64,000 bases of DNA from Chloroflexota bacterium (GTDB lineage Bacteria; Chloroflexota; Anaerolineae; Anaerolineales; Villigracilaceae). The notes under the pieces are model-generated. The model had not been told where the DNA came from. It saw nothing but the letters and a program-made list of their open reading frames with translations, and did no database searches. Of this stretch, positions 43,345 to 53,107 are shown in pieces. The stretch is from the NCBI GenBank assembly GCA_016195815.1, contig JACPYX010000010.1, forward strand, positions 1 to 64,000, read 5' to 3'. A program made the translations under genes and the position numbers. Within the stretch, counting starts at the first letter, position 1. Each line of letters begins with the position of its first letter.

Positions 43345-44181
43345 CTATGGAGTCGGCGCGGGTGTAATAGATTGAATTGGTGACGTCTTGGTGCACTGAT
43401 CTGCCAATGAAACTGTAGGCAACAAATTGACTTGCATAGATTCCCGCTCTTCAACTACATAAACCTTTACAGGCTTGCAGGTTTCGGCATCAATCTCTTT
43501 GAAAAGGTAATACTTCCCATTGTTCACGGTGAGTAAATGGAGACCATTATAGACATAATAATCATATCCGCTCGCTTTTTCTGGGGTCAGGACATCATTT
43601 TCTAGTGCCATTGGAGTGTCGGAAACAAGTTCGACTTCGGGTGAGAACTGAAGAACATAGTTCTGTCCGACCCACTGGCCGTATTGCTGGACAACCAGTA
43701 GGGTCGAATTAACAAGAAGAATAAAAAGAAAAACAAAGAAAGCACGATCCGCGATCCAAAACCATAATTTGGTTTTTCGGCCAAGTTCAGGGAGATGGAT
43801 AGATGGAAATTTCGTGAACACTTTCTGCTTTAACCAATTCGCTACCCTAGCGCGTAGAGGTACTGTCCAGTCGCCAAACGCGCTAAGTATTCCACCAATT
43901 AAACTGCTGACCACGATCATCCCAATTGGATATAAAAACAATGGAATCCAGGCAACAGCTCCATATTCTGACAAAGAAAAGGCAAGCTGGTATTCAGCGA
44001 TATTCATCGCCGCGAAATATCCGCTGGCAAAGCTGCGACCTGCCAGGTAGAGCAGGGCAGCAAAAATTCCTGCCCCCGCGCTGACCAGACCGATCGCTTC
44101 GCGCAGGGACTCAAACGGGCGTTTCTCGCTCGCTGGTAATGGCGGTTGTGTGGTGGGTATTTGAGCGTTTTTTGTTGCCAT
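43345..44181 (-). CDS. Membrane protein of the defence island (278 aa)
   Basis: Hydrophobic stretches at about 31-51 (LVSAGAGIFAALLYLAG), 74-98 (VAWIPLFLYPIGMIVVSSLI) and 145-168 (FFVFLFILLVNSTLLVVQ) give at least three helices. The remainder is a soluble domain with a Tyr-rich stretch (YDYYVYNGLHLLTVNNGKYY). No family is recognised. It lies between the HEPN-like gene and DUF262-HNH, all co-directional. It might be a membrane effector of the island. It ends with a Pro/Thr tail PIQSITPAPTP. Confidence 0.55.
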   Translation of the reverse strand: MATKNAQIPTTQPPLPASEKRPFESLREAIGLVSAGAGIFAALLYLAGRSFASGYFAAMNIAEYQLAFSLSEYGAVAWIPLFLYPIGMIVVSSLIGGILSAFGDWTVPLRARVANWLKQKVFTKFPSIHLPELGRKTKLWFWIADRAFFVFLFILLVNSTLLVVQQYGQWVGQNYVLQFSPEVELVSDTPMALENDVLTPEKASGYDYYVYNGLHLLTVNNGKYYLFKEIDAETCKPVKVYVVEERESMQVNLLPTVSLADQCTKTSPIQSITPAPTP

Positions 44182-44185
44182 AGAA

Positions 44186-44857
44186 TTATGACTTTGCAGT
44201 TTTTTTCAAATTTCCTTTATGGCAGTTTCGGATTACAGAAGCCATCTTTATTTCGAATCTATCCCAAACGTTATTATCGTTTTGTAATTCATTGCAATAC
44301 TTCCTCAGGCATAACTTCATTTGATAGCGAAATCGAGTTGAATGGACCCTCCTGTTATTCTTGTCCCACAAAGGATATTTTTCTTCTCGCGTAATTCGCC
44401 AACCATTCTTCGTTTCCGCCTGGTGTAGTATGCCGCATCGAATGCTGTCGTAAAACTCATTTCCAAGAGATTCAAACGCAGCGAATTCGCTGTAATGTTT
44501 GAAGAAATCTTCAAATACTTTACCTACATAAATTTCTTTGCCAGCTACTTTGAGTCTATGTGTGGTTTTCCAGCCATTCCGAAACGATTCCATTGCCTCA
44601 ATCATCAAGCAACTAGCCGCCATTTGAGCAAAACCGCTGTTGAAATCCGGATCGACTTTTTCAAACGGCATCAAATACCGCCTGTAGAAACGGTTGTATA
44701 CAAATTGAGCAGCTTTCTTGCGCTCTCCCTTTTGTATAAATCCATAAACTTGCTCAACAGTCTGCCCTTTGGCGGGTTCGGTTCGCTTCTCATCGTTACT
44801 CAATGATTCATAGGCTTGCTTGAGCATAACATCAGGGTCTTTGGTCCTTTTACTCAC
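44186..44857 (-). CDS. HEPN-like helical protein (223 aa)
   Basis: The segment DSIRCGILHQAETKNGW has Arg140-x4-His145, the Rx4-6H signature of HEPN RNases, in a helical protein without other domains. The start is GTG 44857 (VSKRTKDPDVMLKQ), which overlaps the upstream methylase stop and has a purine-rich GGAGGGGGAGG before it; ATG 44827 is an alternative. HEPN proteins often act as toxins cutting RNA or as partners in defence systems. The position next to an R-M-like pair suggests a defence accessory. Only the motif and helical pattern support it. Confidence 0.55.
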   Translation of the reverse strand: MSKRTKDPDVMLKQAYESLSNDEKRTEPAKGQTVEQVYGFIQKGERKKAAQFVYNRFYRRYLMPFEKVDPDFNSGFAQMAASCLMIEAMESFRNGWKTTHRLKVAGKEIYVGKVFEDFFKHYSEFAAFESLGNEFYDSIRCGILHQAETKNGWRITREEKYPLWDKNNRRVHSTRFRYQMKLCLRKYCNELQNDNNVWDRFEIKMASVIRNCHKGNLKKTAKS

Positions 44858-47800
44858 CCTCCCCCTCCTCCCCAGCGGACGCGCCCATCCGATACTTGAC
44901 ATCATAATTGATGATGAAATCCAACTCCTCATCACTCAGCCCGTAGTGACGCGCCAGCGCGCGATCGATCTCGTCTATGATCGGCTTGGATAAATCCCAG
45001 TCAAATTCTTGAAATTCAGTAGGGCCTCGGTGGTTGACAAAAGAGTTCCTATTGAAGTCTTTCATCAACTCATCAAACAAATCACCCACAATCTTAAGTG
45101 TCTCTTTTTCTGGTTTTCCCAACGCAAAGGTTTTGACATCTTCAAGTGTTAAGTTTCTGCAATTCCCCATAGCAAAGAAATGGAAAAAGTATAAGGTGCT
45201 GTTTACCACTGCACCGATAAATTTGTTGTAAGCCAAATCTGAAACTGACAATTCCCGCGTGTGAAATATTGACCTATCACCTGTTGGCGCTTTGTAATAC
45301 GGCAGAAAATCCATCATCCTTATCCAGTAGCCTGGCGTACGATGAAAATAGAGTTTATGCTTGCTTTCGTTTACCAAGTGCAACGCGATAAGATCGGATT
45401 TGACGCTTGATATCTTCCCCAAAACACGAGTTGCAATATCACTACCGGATTTGGGGATTAGGTTCTCGTTAGCCAAAACAGTTATGTCACTGTAAGTAAT
45501 TTTCTCGAAGAGTGTAGGACGCTCATCTTTGAACCATTGATTGTATTTGGTTGAGTATGCTGTTTTCTTTGAGCCTTTCTCTCTGTTTACAAGACAAATG
45601 GTTAAACGTTGTTCGACGCCTTCAAAAAGTTTTGCAGGACGAATAGCATAGTTGCTGAACCAAGAACTTCCTTGATTTAGAAGCATTCGTCTTACGACAT
45701 AGTTATCTGGAACGCTAACAAGCGATATTGGAACAATTAAACCAAGTCTCGAGTCGGATGAAATCAACTGCAAAGATCTTTCAATTACATAAACGTACAG
45801 GTTTTCAGATTCTTCTGTTTTGTAATCTTGTACTTGGTAAGTTGAGCGAACTTTTCTATATTCCACATAAGGCGGGTTACCAATAATCACGTCGAACCCA
45901 CCCTCATTCATAATGCCGAAGAACTCCACAAACCAATGGAACGGCGTGTGCGACTCAAGCCACTTTTTATAATCTTCACCTTTGGGGTTGTGGATGGCAT
46001 ACTGCTTTGCCAGAAGGACGTTTAATTCCTTTTCCAATTCGCCCAGGCGCTTTTGTAGTTCACGCTTGTCTTCGGGGCGCACTTCACCGCCGAACTCGGT
46101 CTGTTGCTGGCGGAAGAGTTTATACAGCCTGTCTACATCTTCGGCTTTCTCTTCAATGCGTTTTAGTTGTGCATCCTCTTCTGGCATGGCAAAAAGTTTC
46201 TCGGACTGAACCCCGCCCACCGTCCCGAATTGAACCGAGCGTTTTACATCCTCCCGCGTGGCAAAGCCCACCAGCGTGTTCCCGGCGCGGATGTTAAAGT
46301 CAATATCGGGCAGGGGCTCGATCCCCAAATTCTCCTTCGAAGCGTCTGGCTCCACCTGCGAAGCCAGTTTCAGGAACAGGCGCAGTTTGCAAATTTCCAC
46401 CGCCTCTTCCATGATATCCACGCCGTAAAGGTTGTTGATGATGATGGACTTGAAGATAAAGTAATCCTCATCGGGGCGCTGGCGCACCTGCTCCAACGCC
46501 TTGCGGAACGGCTCATACTTTTTAGGGCTGTGCTTCTCCCCTGAGCGGTCGAGCTCCTCCACCAGCGCGCTCATGCGTTCCAGGCAGGCTTCATAGAGCG
46601 GCTCCAGCACGTTCAACGCCGCAAATAGGAACGCACCCGAACCCACAGTGGGGTCAAGGATCTTGATCTGCGTGAGCGCCTTCCAGAACGCCGCCAACAG
46701 GTCGGCATCGCTGTCTTCGATCACATCCTGCGCGAACTGACGGATATCGAGATTAAGCGTGATCAGGTCGTTGATGGACCTGACTTCGCCCTTCGCCAGT
46801 TTTTCCTTTACTTCCTGATAGCGACGGCGGCGGGCGACCACCTCACGCCAGATTTCGGTGGGCAAAGCGAATTCTTCTGGAGCAGGCTCGTTCCACCCCT
46901 CCCGCCGCTTCGGATCAGACTCACCGATAGCGATTTCCGTTGGTAAAGCATTCCCTACCCCATAGCGGACTGCCGCGTAAATATAGCGATCTGGGTCAGC
47001 CTGCAAATGCCGCCAAACAGAACCATCTCCTTCAAAGGCGATCTTGCATTCCTTTTGCGCTACATCGAAGAGATAGGGAATGATGGTGTTCTTGGTGATG
47101 TACTCGGTAATATCTTCCTTGGTATAGTACGCGCCCATTTGCTTCTGGTTGATGTATTTCTCGAAGATATACCCCAGCACATCGGGGTTGATCTCGTTAT
47201 CGGCTTTATTCGGGCGCTCATCTAAATGCCAGCGATAGTCGTCGAAGAAAGCGAACAACTGCTCGAAGGCTTTATCAGGAACTTGGATTTTCTCTCCGTA
47301 CATCTCTTCGATCTGATGTCGCTCGAAGATACCGCCATTTAAATATGGGATGTTCCCAAGCAGTTTCTTTGTCTCCGCATTGTGTTTTTTCTTGGCAAAT
47401 CCATCGAAGAACAACGGGCATAGAAAATCGCTATAGAATAGATCCTTGCCCTTCTTCTTGCTCTCTTCCAAATGGTGACGCAGATAATTCGGGTCATTTT
47501 CCAAAAACTGTTTCTTCTGGATGAAGTAAATGAACATCAAACGATTTAGTGTCACCGAGACATACCAACGCTGCATTTCCTTATCTGGAATGCCTTTGAT
47601 AAATTTCAGGAAGGCAGTATGCTCATCCTGAAAACGGTCATAAAATTTCTTAGTTACCTTCTCGACATCAAAAGCTTGTTTTAACCGTTGCCCAACCTCT
47701 ATGATTGTCAGATCCTCTTCTTCATCAAGTTCGAAGATAGCGGACTGAAGTCGTTGCAAGATAATTTCCGTTTTATCGTATTCCCTACGGGCAATTGGCT

Positions 47801-48128
47801 TGTTTGGTTCGCGGCGGACCCACTGCCATTTTTGGGTTGTCTTATCTCCATTGGTGAAGATGATCAAATGCTCGTGCGCGAGTTTCCGCACCTGAGTTTC
47901 GATCTTGGCGCGTAATGAGGAATCAGGAATAGATCCATCGGGCATGGGCGAGCATACAAACGCGGCCAACCCGCGTTTCTGCGCCACCATCGTCAACTGA
48001 AAATGTTGGCCGTCAACTTGGATCTCGGATGTCTGTTTGGCAAGATCCCATCCCATCTTCTCGATGAATAGTTTTTTTAGATCGAATGCCTGTAAATCCC
48101 TACGGGTCTGAATAATACTGAATGGCAT
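44850..48128 (-). CDS. Eco57I-type DNA methyltransferase, restriction-modification protein (1092 aa)
   Basis: The core is an N6-adenine methyltransferase of the Eco57I/type IIG group: MGAYYTKEDITEYITKNTI (about 330-348), motif I LDPTVGSGAFLFAALN (about 490), and NPPYVEYRKV (about 749). A long N-terminal region (1-320) carries positions where type IIG enzymes have an endonuclease domain, though no confident PD-(D/E)XK set was found by eye. The C-terminal part is a target-recognition-like region. ATG 48128 has AGGAGGTGATA directly upstream. It follows the PLD-SNF2 helicase gene by 12 nt, so the two form one operon, probably recognising and cutting or modifying foreign DNA. Confidence 0.85.
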   Translation of the reverse strand: MPFSIIQTRRDLQAFDLKKLFIEKMGWDLAKQTSEIQVDGQHFQLTMVAQKRGLAAFVCSPMPDGSIPDSSLRAKIETQVRKLAHEHLIIFTNGDKTTQKWQWVRREPNKPIARREYDKTEIILQRLQSAIFELDEEEDLTIIEVGQRLKQAFDVEKVTKKFYDRFQDEHTAFLKFIKGIPDKEMQRWYVSVTLNRLMFIYFIQKKQFLENDPNYLRHHLEESKKKGKDLFYSDFLCPLFFDGFAKKKHNAETKKLLGNIPYLNGGIFERHQIEEMYGEKIQVPDKAFEQLFAFFDDYRWHLDERPNKADNEINPDVLGYIFEKYINQKQMGAYYTKEDITEYITKNTIIPYLFDVAQKECKIAFEGDGSVWRHLQADPDRYIYAAVRYGVGNALPTEIAIGESDPKRREGWNEPAPEEFALPTEIWREVVARRRRYQEVKEKLAKGEVRSINDLITLNLDIRQFAQDVIEDSDADLLAAFWKALTQIKILDPTVGSGAFLFAALNVLEPLYEACLERMSALVEELDRSGEKHSPKKYEPFRKALEQVRQRPDEDYFIFKSIIINNLYGVDIMEEAVEICKLRLFLKLASQVEPDASKENLGIEPLPDIDFNIRAGNTLVGFATREDVKRSVQFGTVGGVQSEKLFAMPEEDAQLKRIEEKAEDVDRLYKLFRQQQTEFGGEVRPEDKRELQKRLGELEKELNVLLAKQYAIHNPKGEDYKKWLESHTPFHWFVEFFGIMNEGGFDVIIGNPPYVEYRKVRSTYQVQDYKTEESENLYVYVIERSLQLISSDSRLGLIVPISLVSVPDNYVVRRMLLNQGSSWFSNYAIRPAKLFEGVEQRLTICLVNREKGSKKTAYSTKYNQWFKDERPTLFEKITYSDITVLANENLIPKSGSDIATRVLGKISSVKSDLIALHLVNESKHKLYFHRTPGYWIRMMDFLPYYKAPTGDRSIFHTRELSVSDLAYNKFIGAVVNSTLYFFHFFAMGNCRNLTLEDVKTFALGKPEKETLKIVGDLFDELMKDFNRNSFVNHRGPTEFQEFDWDLSKPIIDEIDRALARHYGLSDEELDFIINYDVKYRMGASAGEEGEGE

Positions 48129-48140
48129 TATCACCTCCTA

Positions 48141-51100
48141 TTAAGCCAAACCCAATGAACAAATAATTTTGGGTTCATGTTTTTCCACATCAGCCTCAGT
48201 AATACACAACCGGTCATCGGCGCGAAGGTTCACAACTAATTCTGCCAATTCATGCGTCGAAATGCCTGTTCGCATTTGGCGATTGAGAATATCCTTTGCA
48301 TATTCACGCAACGGGAAGCGATAAATCTCGTCAATTGCTTTGAGCAAGTCAGGTGTGACGAATAATGTACCTTGATTTTGGTCCATGAAATTCTTGAGCC
48401 GTTCATAGGCACGGAAGCGCGCACCAGAGGGACGGCCGAGTTGCCCACCGACCGCTTTTTCCTCCTGCGAAATCTTTTCGACACCCTGGCGAACCAGTTC
48501 ATGATGGTTGGGCTGACGTGGTAGAGCAGGAGTATCGAGCGCACATTCGGCGGCTTTTAGGATTTCGTATTGCGACTCGGTTACACTGCCGCTCTGCGTG
48601 TCAATCCATGCCAGCGCATCATTGTCTTCGCCTGTCCGAACATAGATCAGTGCGCCCTTGGGGTTTTCGGAAATCTTTTTGGTTGAGAACGCAACATCGG
48701 GTAGAGATGGAACAACCTTTTGCAATTGAGGATCACTATCTATTGCATTCTTCCAAATTTGATAGGCATAAGAAGCCAAGTCAACTTCGGTATCGGCATC
48801 TTCGCCGTCCAGGATGCCTGCCTTTTCGTTATACAGGTCTACGATTACTTGCTCGTTGTCGTCGTCCTCGAAAAAGGCTTCATCCGAGCCGACCACCTCA
48901 GCATTTTCTTTCAATCTTCTCCGCAGACGGTCGCGCAGGCGGATGATGGTTTCCACACCCTCCGCCGGAAGGAAAGTGTGTGCATCAATCGCGCTTGCCT
49001 TTTGCCCAATTCTATCCACGCGTCCTACGCGCTGAATCAATCGGATGATTGCCCAAGGCAGATCGTAATTGACAACTACGGAACAGTCTTGAAGATTTTG
49101 ACCTTCGCTAAGAACGTCAGTTGCAATCAAAACGCGTATTTCATCTTCCAGCTTGATAACATCACGCTTTTCATTGCTTACCGGGCTGAAGCGCCATGCC
49201 AATTCCGTCGGGTCGTAAGAGTTGCCTGTAACGCCGGCAACTGCCTCGACGCCGCGGTTCTGAAGTTGTTCTTCGAGATAATGCACGGTATCTGCATATT
49301 GTGTAAAGATCAGAACCTTTTGCGTGGGGTACCCTTTCTTTACCAGTTTGACAAGCTCTTCCAGTTTGGTATCTTTGGTTGGGTCCCAACTCCCGCTTTT
49401 ATTAAGGATCTGAATTAAGGTGTCTGCATCTTCACGTAAATGTTTTGCAAGAGTATCTTTGAAGATAGATGTGCTGATCCAGTCAAATCGCTTTCTGAAG
49501 TGGGTGCGATACTGTTCATAGACTTTTTGAGCTTCGCGTTTGAAGTCATCCTCGGTTCGCAAACCGCTTTTGACTTCTGCTTCGGTCTCCTCCGCCTCTT
49601 CATCCACTTCATTGCTTGTGGTATCGAACATATCGCCAAGATCGCTGTCTTTGTCTTCATCTTCAAAACGAGCATCCAGCAAGGCAGGTTCTTGGGTTCC
49701 GATCGGCAAAGGCAGATTGTTTTTCAGAGCATACAGGAAGATGTGATTCCGAAGAATGTGTCTCTCCACGGAGAGCAGAAAAGAATAGCCACTGCTCTCT
49801 AGCCGCTTGAATAAGTTAGTTCGCGAGAATCCAATCAGGCGTTTTCCAGCTCGTGAAAGATCGCCTAGCAGTTTCTTTTCCCTATCGCTTAGATTATTGT
49901 CTTTGTTGTTTACATAGATATCTTGACCTAATCCATAACGAGGCAGTTTCATCTTGCTAATGGCGTCCACGGCCTTTTCATCGTAAAGACGAACATATTG
50001 GTCACTTGGGTCTTTCTTGTTTAATTTAAACTTGACCGTCTTCGGTTGGCGTTCGGGAAAATACGATTTTTCACCATTCTCAAACAGCAAATACTTGCGC
50101 CCTTGTTCATCTGCCTTTGCGTAGTTAGTTTTAATGAAACTGCGCGTGCGACGCACCATGTAGAGGCGCATCAGTTCCTGCCAATCAGACGGATGGGGAC
50201 TTTTCTCGAAAGCAGCCAACGAGTGAATATCAGCCTGATATTGGCGAATGAATTCTATCTCGCCGATTTCGCGCAACAATTGTTCAGGTCGAACGGTCAA
50301 TTTTTGATCTTCAGGAATGAATAACCGCAATTGATTGGAAAGATCAATGTAGCCCTTGTTGTAAGGCGTTGCCGTTAGCAGGACGACTTTACTTTCATTG
50401 TGCTCGATGTAATCTCGAACGGCGCGATAACGCTTGCCCTCGCGATTGCGCAGATTATGACTCTCGTCAATGATGACGAGTTTGTAACGGCGTAGCTTCG
50501 GAAGCTCCTTGATTGCTCGACTTATAGAGAGAACATCTGCGTGCATGCGATAAGTTGAACGGTAACTATTCCACATCTTGACGAGATTCTTGGGGCAGAT
50601 GATAAGAGTGTCGTAGCCGCGCTCATCAAAGACTCGTGAAATGGCAGTTCCCACCAAGGTCTTACCAAGCCCTACCACGTCGCCGATCATTACCCCGCCG
50701 CGCCGTTCAATATGGTGAGCAGCGATTTTTACAGCAGCGGCTTGATAGGGCATTAATTTGGATAGATCACTTGGTATATTGAATTCTGATAGACCTGCAC
50801 GCGCTTCCTGAGATAGGTGATATGCCATCTTCAAGTATATCTGATAGGGTGGAATCGGCTCTTCTCTCGCCCACGATTCATCAATGACCTTGATTAGTTC
50901 CTCTGTTATATCGATCGTTCCAAAATCATCTTCCCAGCGGTTTCTGAACCATGTGGCAAGTTTCTGGCTGGCATCGCCGTCCAAGACATCAATGTTCAAT
51001 TCACCTTGATGTGATAAGCCCGCCAAAGTCAAATTGCTGCTTCCCAAGAAGCCGATGATCGGGTTGAATTTATCCTCTCGAAATAGAAGATAGAGTTTTG

Positions 51101-51518
51101 CATGCAAAGGATGCTTCAAGAATAATTTGACTTGTACTTTTCGCAACCGAAGTTGCTCTGCTAGTTTACGGAGGGAAGATTCGTCTTCATTACTCGGTGC
51201 GCCGAAAGTCAATTGTTCCCGGAACTCCTCAGCAAGTTTCTTCTTTAGCCTTATCTTGGTTGGATTGTCTAATTCTTCTTGGCCAGTGGCGAAAGAGTAA
51301 TATCCCCTCAGTTCGTCTTGGGGCAACTTCTGCATGCCTACTAATAGACGGACGCAATGATTGTCGCCCCCTTCCCATTGATCGACATAATTGGCGAGCT
51401 CCTTCCATCCCCGAAGATTGAAATACCCCACGCAAAAATCGGCGCGGTATGACGCGACTATTGCGTTTTGCAAGTCGGGGAGAAGCCGTAGCTCAATGTT
51501 ATCGAAAATCCGTGGCAT
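48141..51518 (-). CDS. PLD nuclease - SNF2 helicase protein (1125 aa)
   Basis: An N-terminal phospholipase D-like nuclease has its HxK motif in HAKLYLLFRED (about 138) with GFLGSSNLTLAGL (the N/S motif) after it. Then an SF2/SNF2 helicase: Walker A VVGLGKTLV (about 277), DEAH-type IDESHNL (about 346), and C-terminal motif VI QRVGRVDRIGQ (about 826). This domain order occurs widely with Eco57I-type methylases in genomic islands; the pair is thought to be a restriction system in which the helicase tracks DNA and the PLD cuts. The operon order PLD-helicase then methylase is seen here. The start ATG 51518 is the only good one. It is not a complete DISARM or BREX set because their core genes are missing. 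Confidence 0.88.
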   Translation of the reverse strand: MPRIFDNIELRLLPDLQNAIVASYRADFCVGYFNLRGWKELANYVDQWEGGDNHCVRLLVGMQKLPQDELRGYYSFATGQEELDNPTKIRLKKKLAEEFREQLTFGAPSNEDESSLRKLAEQLRLRKVQVKLFLKHPLHAKLYLLFREDKFNPIIGFLGSSNLTLAGLSHQGELNIDVLDGDASQKLATWFRNRWEDDFGTIDITEELIKVIDESWAREEPIPPYQIYLKMAYHLSQEARAGLSEFNIPSDLSKLMPYQAAAVKIAAHHIERRGGVMIGDVVGLGKTLVGTAISRVFDERGYDTLIICPKNLVKMWNSYRSTYRMHADVLSISRAIKELPKLRRYKLVIIDESHNLRNREGKRYRAVRDYIEHNESKVVLLTATPYNKGYIDLSNQLRLFIPEDQKLTVRPEQLLREIGEIEFIRQYQADIHSLAAFEKSPHPSDWQELMRLYMVRRTRSFIKTNYAKADEQGRKYLLFENGEKSYFPERQPKTVKFKLNKKDPSDQYVRLYDEKAVDAISKMKLPRYGLGQDIYVNNKDNNLSDREKKLLGDLSRAGKRLIGFSRTNLFKRLESSGYSFLLSVERHILRNHIFLYALKNNLPLPIGTQEPALLDARFEDEDKDSDLGDMFDTTSNEVDEEAEETEAEVKSGLRTEDDFKREAQKVYEQYRTHFRKRFDWISTSIFKDTLAKHLREDADTLIQILNKSGSWDPTKDTKLEELVKLVKKGYPTQKVLIFTQYADTVHYLEEQLQNRGVEAVAGVTGNSYDPTELAWRFSPVSNEKRDVIKLEDEIRVLIATDVLSEGQNLQDCSVVVNYDLPWAIIRLIQRVGRVDRIGQKASAIDAHTFLPAEGVETIIRLRDRLRRRLKENAEVVGSDEAFFEDDDNEQVIVDLYNEKAGILDGEDADTEVDLASYAYQIWKNAIDSDPQLQKVVPSLPDVAFSTKKISENPKGALIYVRTGEDNDALAWIDTQSGSVTESQYEILKAAECALDTPALPRQPNHHELVRQGVEKISQEEKAVGGQLGRPSGARFRAYERLKNFMDQNQGTLFVTPDLLKAIDEIYRFPLREYAKDILNRQMRTGISTHELAELVVNLRADDRLCITEADVEKHEPKIICSLGLA

Positions 51519-51715
51519 CTTGTCCGTCCCAACGTAATGACAACTGATGAAGATTTCTATAATTCTACTTGCATTTTTGATTTTATTCGATTCCGTTTAG
51601 CCTCTCCCACTCCGCCGCCGGCAACATCCGAATATCTCCAATCCCCCCATCTCCAGCTAGAACAAGATCTTATTACCTAGAATTCTTCCGCAATCAAAGC
51701 AATAATCTCTGTGAT

Positions 51716-53107
51716 CTATTTTGCTAGCATGGTCAAAGTTGGCAAGGAGGATAGATCGCCGAAACCCTTCACTTTCTGGCAAATACAATTCCTGTCGAAA
51801 TTCGTTGTCCCCCTGCTAGATATTCCTGTTAGGAAATCATAACGGATTCGACTGATTTCTCCGGTGTCGCCCATAAAATTCGTAAACAGGTGAATAAATA
51901 AGGAGACCGCGGAACTTGCCACGCTTGTTGTAAAACTTATTACCGCCGGTGTCTTGGAATCAATATCCTCGACATATCCTTGTTGGAGCAAGTGTCGTCG
52001 CTCTTCAATCGGCATGCTTTCTGCTGCAATTCTTTCGGATCGGAGAAATTGCTTACACCACAGGCAGGGCTTATCCGGTCGAAGAACATCCACTGCGCCT
52101 ATTGCATGAGAAATCACGCCATCATCAGACGAGATTCGGACGCCAAGATTGATGGTGGGAATCATGTACTGATAGGCAATTTGGTTGACGATAGACCGCC
52201 CCCAATGTTCATCGGTGCTGAGAAAGAGGACGTCTCGATCCAGTAGCAGCGAGGCTGTCTTGCTTAGCACCACATTTTGATGTACTGCACGAATCTGAAC
52301 ATTTGGATTTATTCTTCGTAGATTGGAAGCAATTAGGTTGACCTTATGCTCGGAGAAGAGTCTCGATTTCCTTACTGACCCATAATAGCTCCCATAGACG
52401 CGAGATAGATTTGTTGGAGAAAATTTATCAGGGTCAATCAGTATAAGATCCAAAACTCCCAAGCGCACCAATTGTTCGGCGATGGGTGAACCTGTTCCCC
52501 CTAGCCCAATGATGCCCACCTTGGCACGGGAAATAGCCAATTGCCCATCTTTCCCAAACGCTCTTACTTGGCGGTCATACAAATCCAGTTTGGTTGAATC
52601 GGTTGGAACCTTTTGCAATTCGATTTTTTGAATGTGGTGTCCTATCACAATGATCTCGTCCAGGTTGATGGGCTGGGATTTATCTGCAAGCCAAATCCTG
52701 CCTGTTACATTGTCCGGGGTAAATAACAGACTTGCTATGGGTGCTTTTGCTGGAATGAATGGGCGAAGGGTATCCGCAATCCTTCCCTCCCCATAATCAT
52801 CAGATTGTGAATACCTTAGCCCACTTGGATGACTATGACATATTACTGCCCCTAACTGGTTCGCATCACACAAGGCAATCAAGCCATTAATAGCCTGAGG
52901 TGCAACTTCAAGGCGATATTCGTTTTGAACCATCATCATGTGTTTGGGTACTGAAATTGGTCGTCTTATGAGAATATCTGTTTCATCGCCATATTCAGCG
53001 ATTCCTGCCAATGCAAATGCTCCCGCCTCATCTGGTAAATCAATCAAAACCATATGGCGTAGTCTATCGAAATCCTCACGCGAGATCTTTAACCTGTATT
53101 TGCTCAT
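51716..53107 (-). CDS. JAB deubiquitinase-E1 fusion (ThiF/MoeB superfamily, 463 aa)
   Basis: The N-terminal JAB/MPN domain (about 1-145) has a metal site HSHPSGLRYSQSDD (His91, His93, Ser100, Asp103) with an acidic residue at about 27. The C-terminal E1-like domain starts at about 175 (YDRQVRAFG) with the ATP loop GLGGTGSP (201-208), LILIDPDKFSPTNLSR (nucleotide Asp and Arg), and a Cys4 zinc site made of C348, C351, C441 and C443. No further Cys is present after residue 91, so no classic thioester Cys is available. The fusion lets one protein both process and activate the small Ubl. Its ATG overlaps the E2 stop (ATGA). It is the last gene of a three-gene operon. Confidence 0.9.
   Translation of the reverse strand: MSKYRLKISREDFDRLRHMVLIDLPDEAGAFALAGIAEYGDETDILIRRPISVPKHMMMVQNEYRLEVAPQAINGLIALCDANQLGAVICHSHPSGLRYSQSDDYGEGRIADTLRPFIPAKAPIASLLFTPDNVTGRIWLADKSQPINLDEIIVIGHHIQKIELQKVPTDSTKLDLYDRQVRAFGKDGQLAISRAKVGIIGLGGTGSPIAEQLVRLGVLDLILIDPDKFSPTNLSRVYGSYYGSVRKSRLFSEHKVNLIASNLRRINPNVQIRAVHQNVVLSKTASLLLDRDVLFLSTDEHWGRSIVNQIAYQYMIPTINLGVRISSDDGVISHAIGAVDVLRPDKPCLWCKQFLRSERIAAESMPIEERRHLLQQGYVEDIDSKTPAVISFTTSVASSAVSLFIHLFTNFMGDTGEISRIRYDFLTGISSRGTTNFDRNCICQKVKGFGDLSSLPTLTMLAK

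Noticed and set aside
41602-51518. Complete DISARM or BREX system
   Set aside because: Helicase and methylase are present but DrmA/DrmB (DUF1998) or BrxC/PglZ-type core genes are absent.
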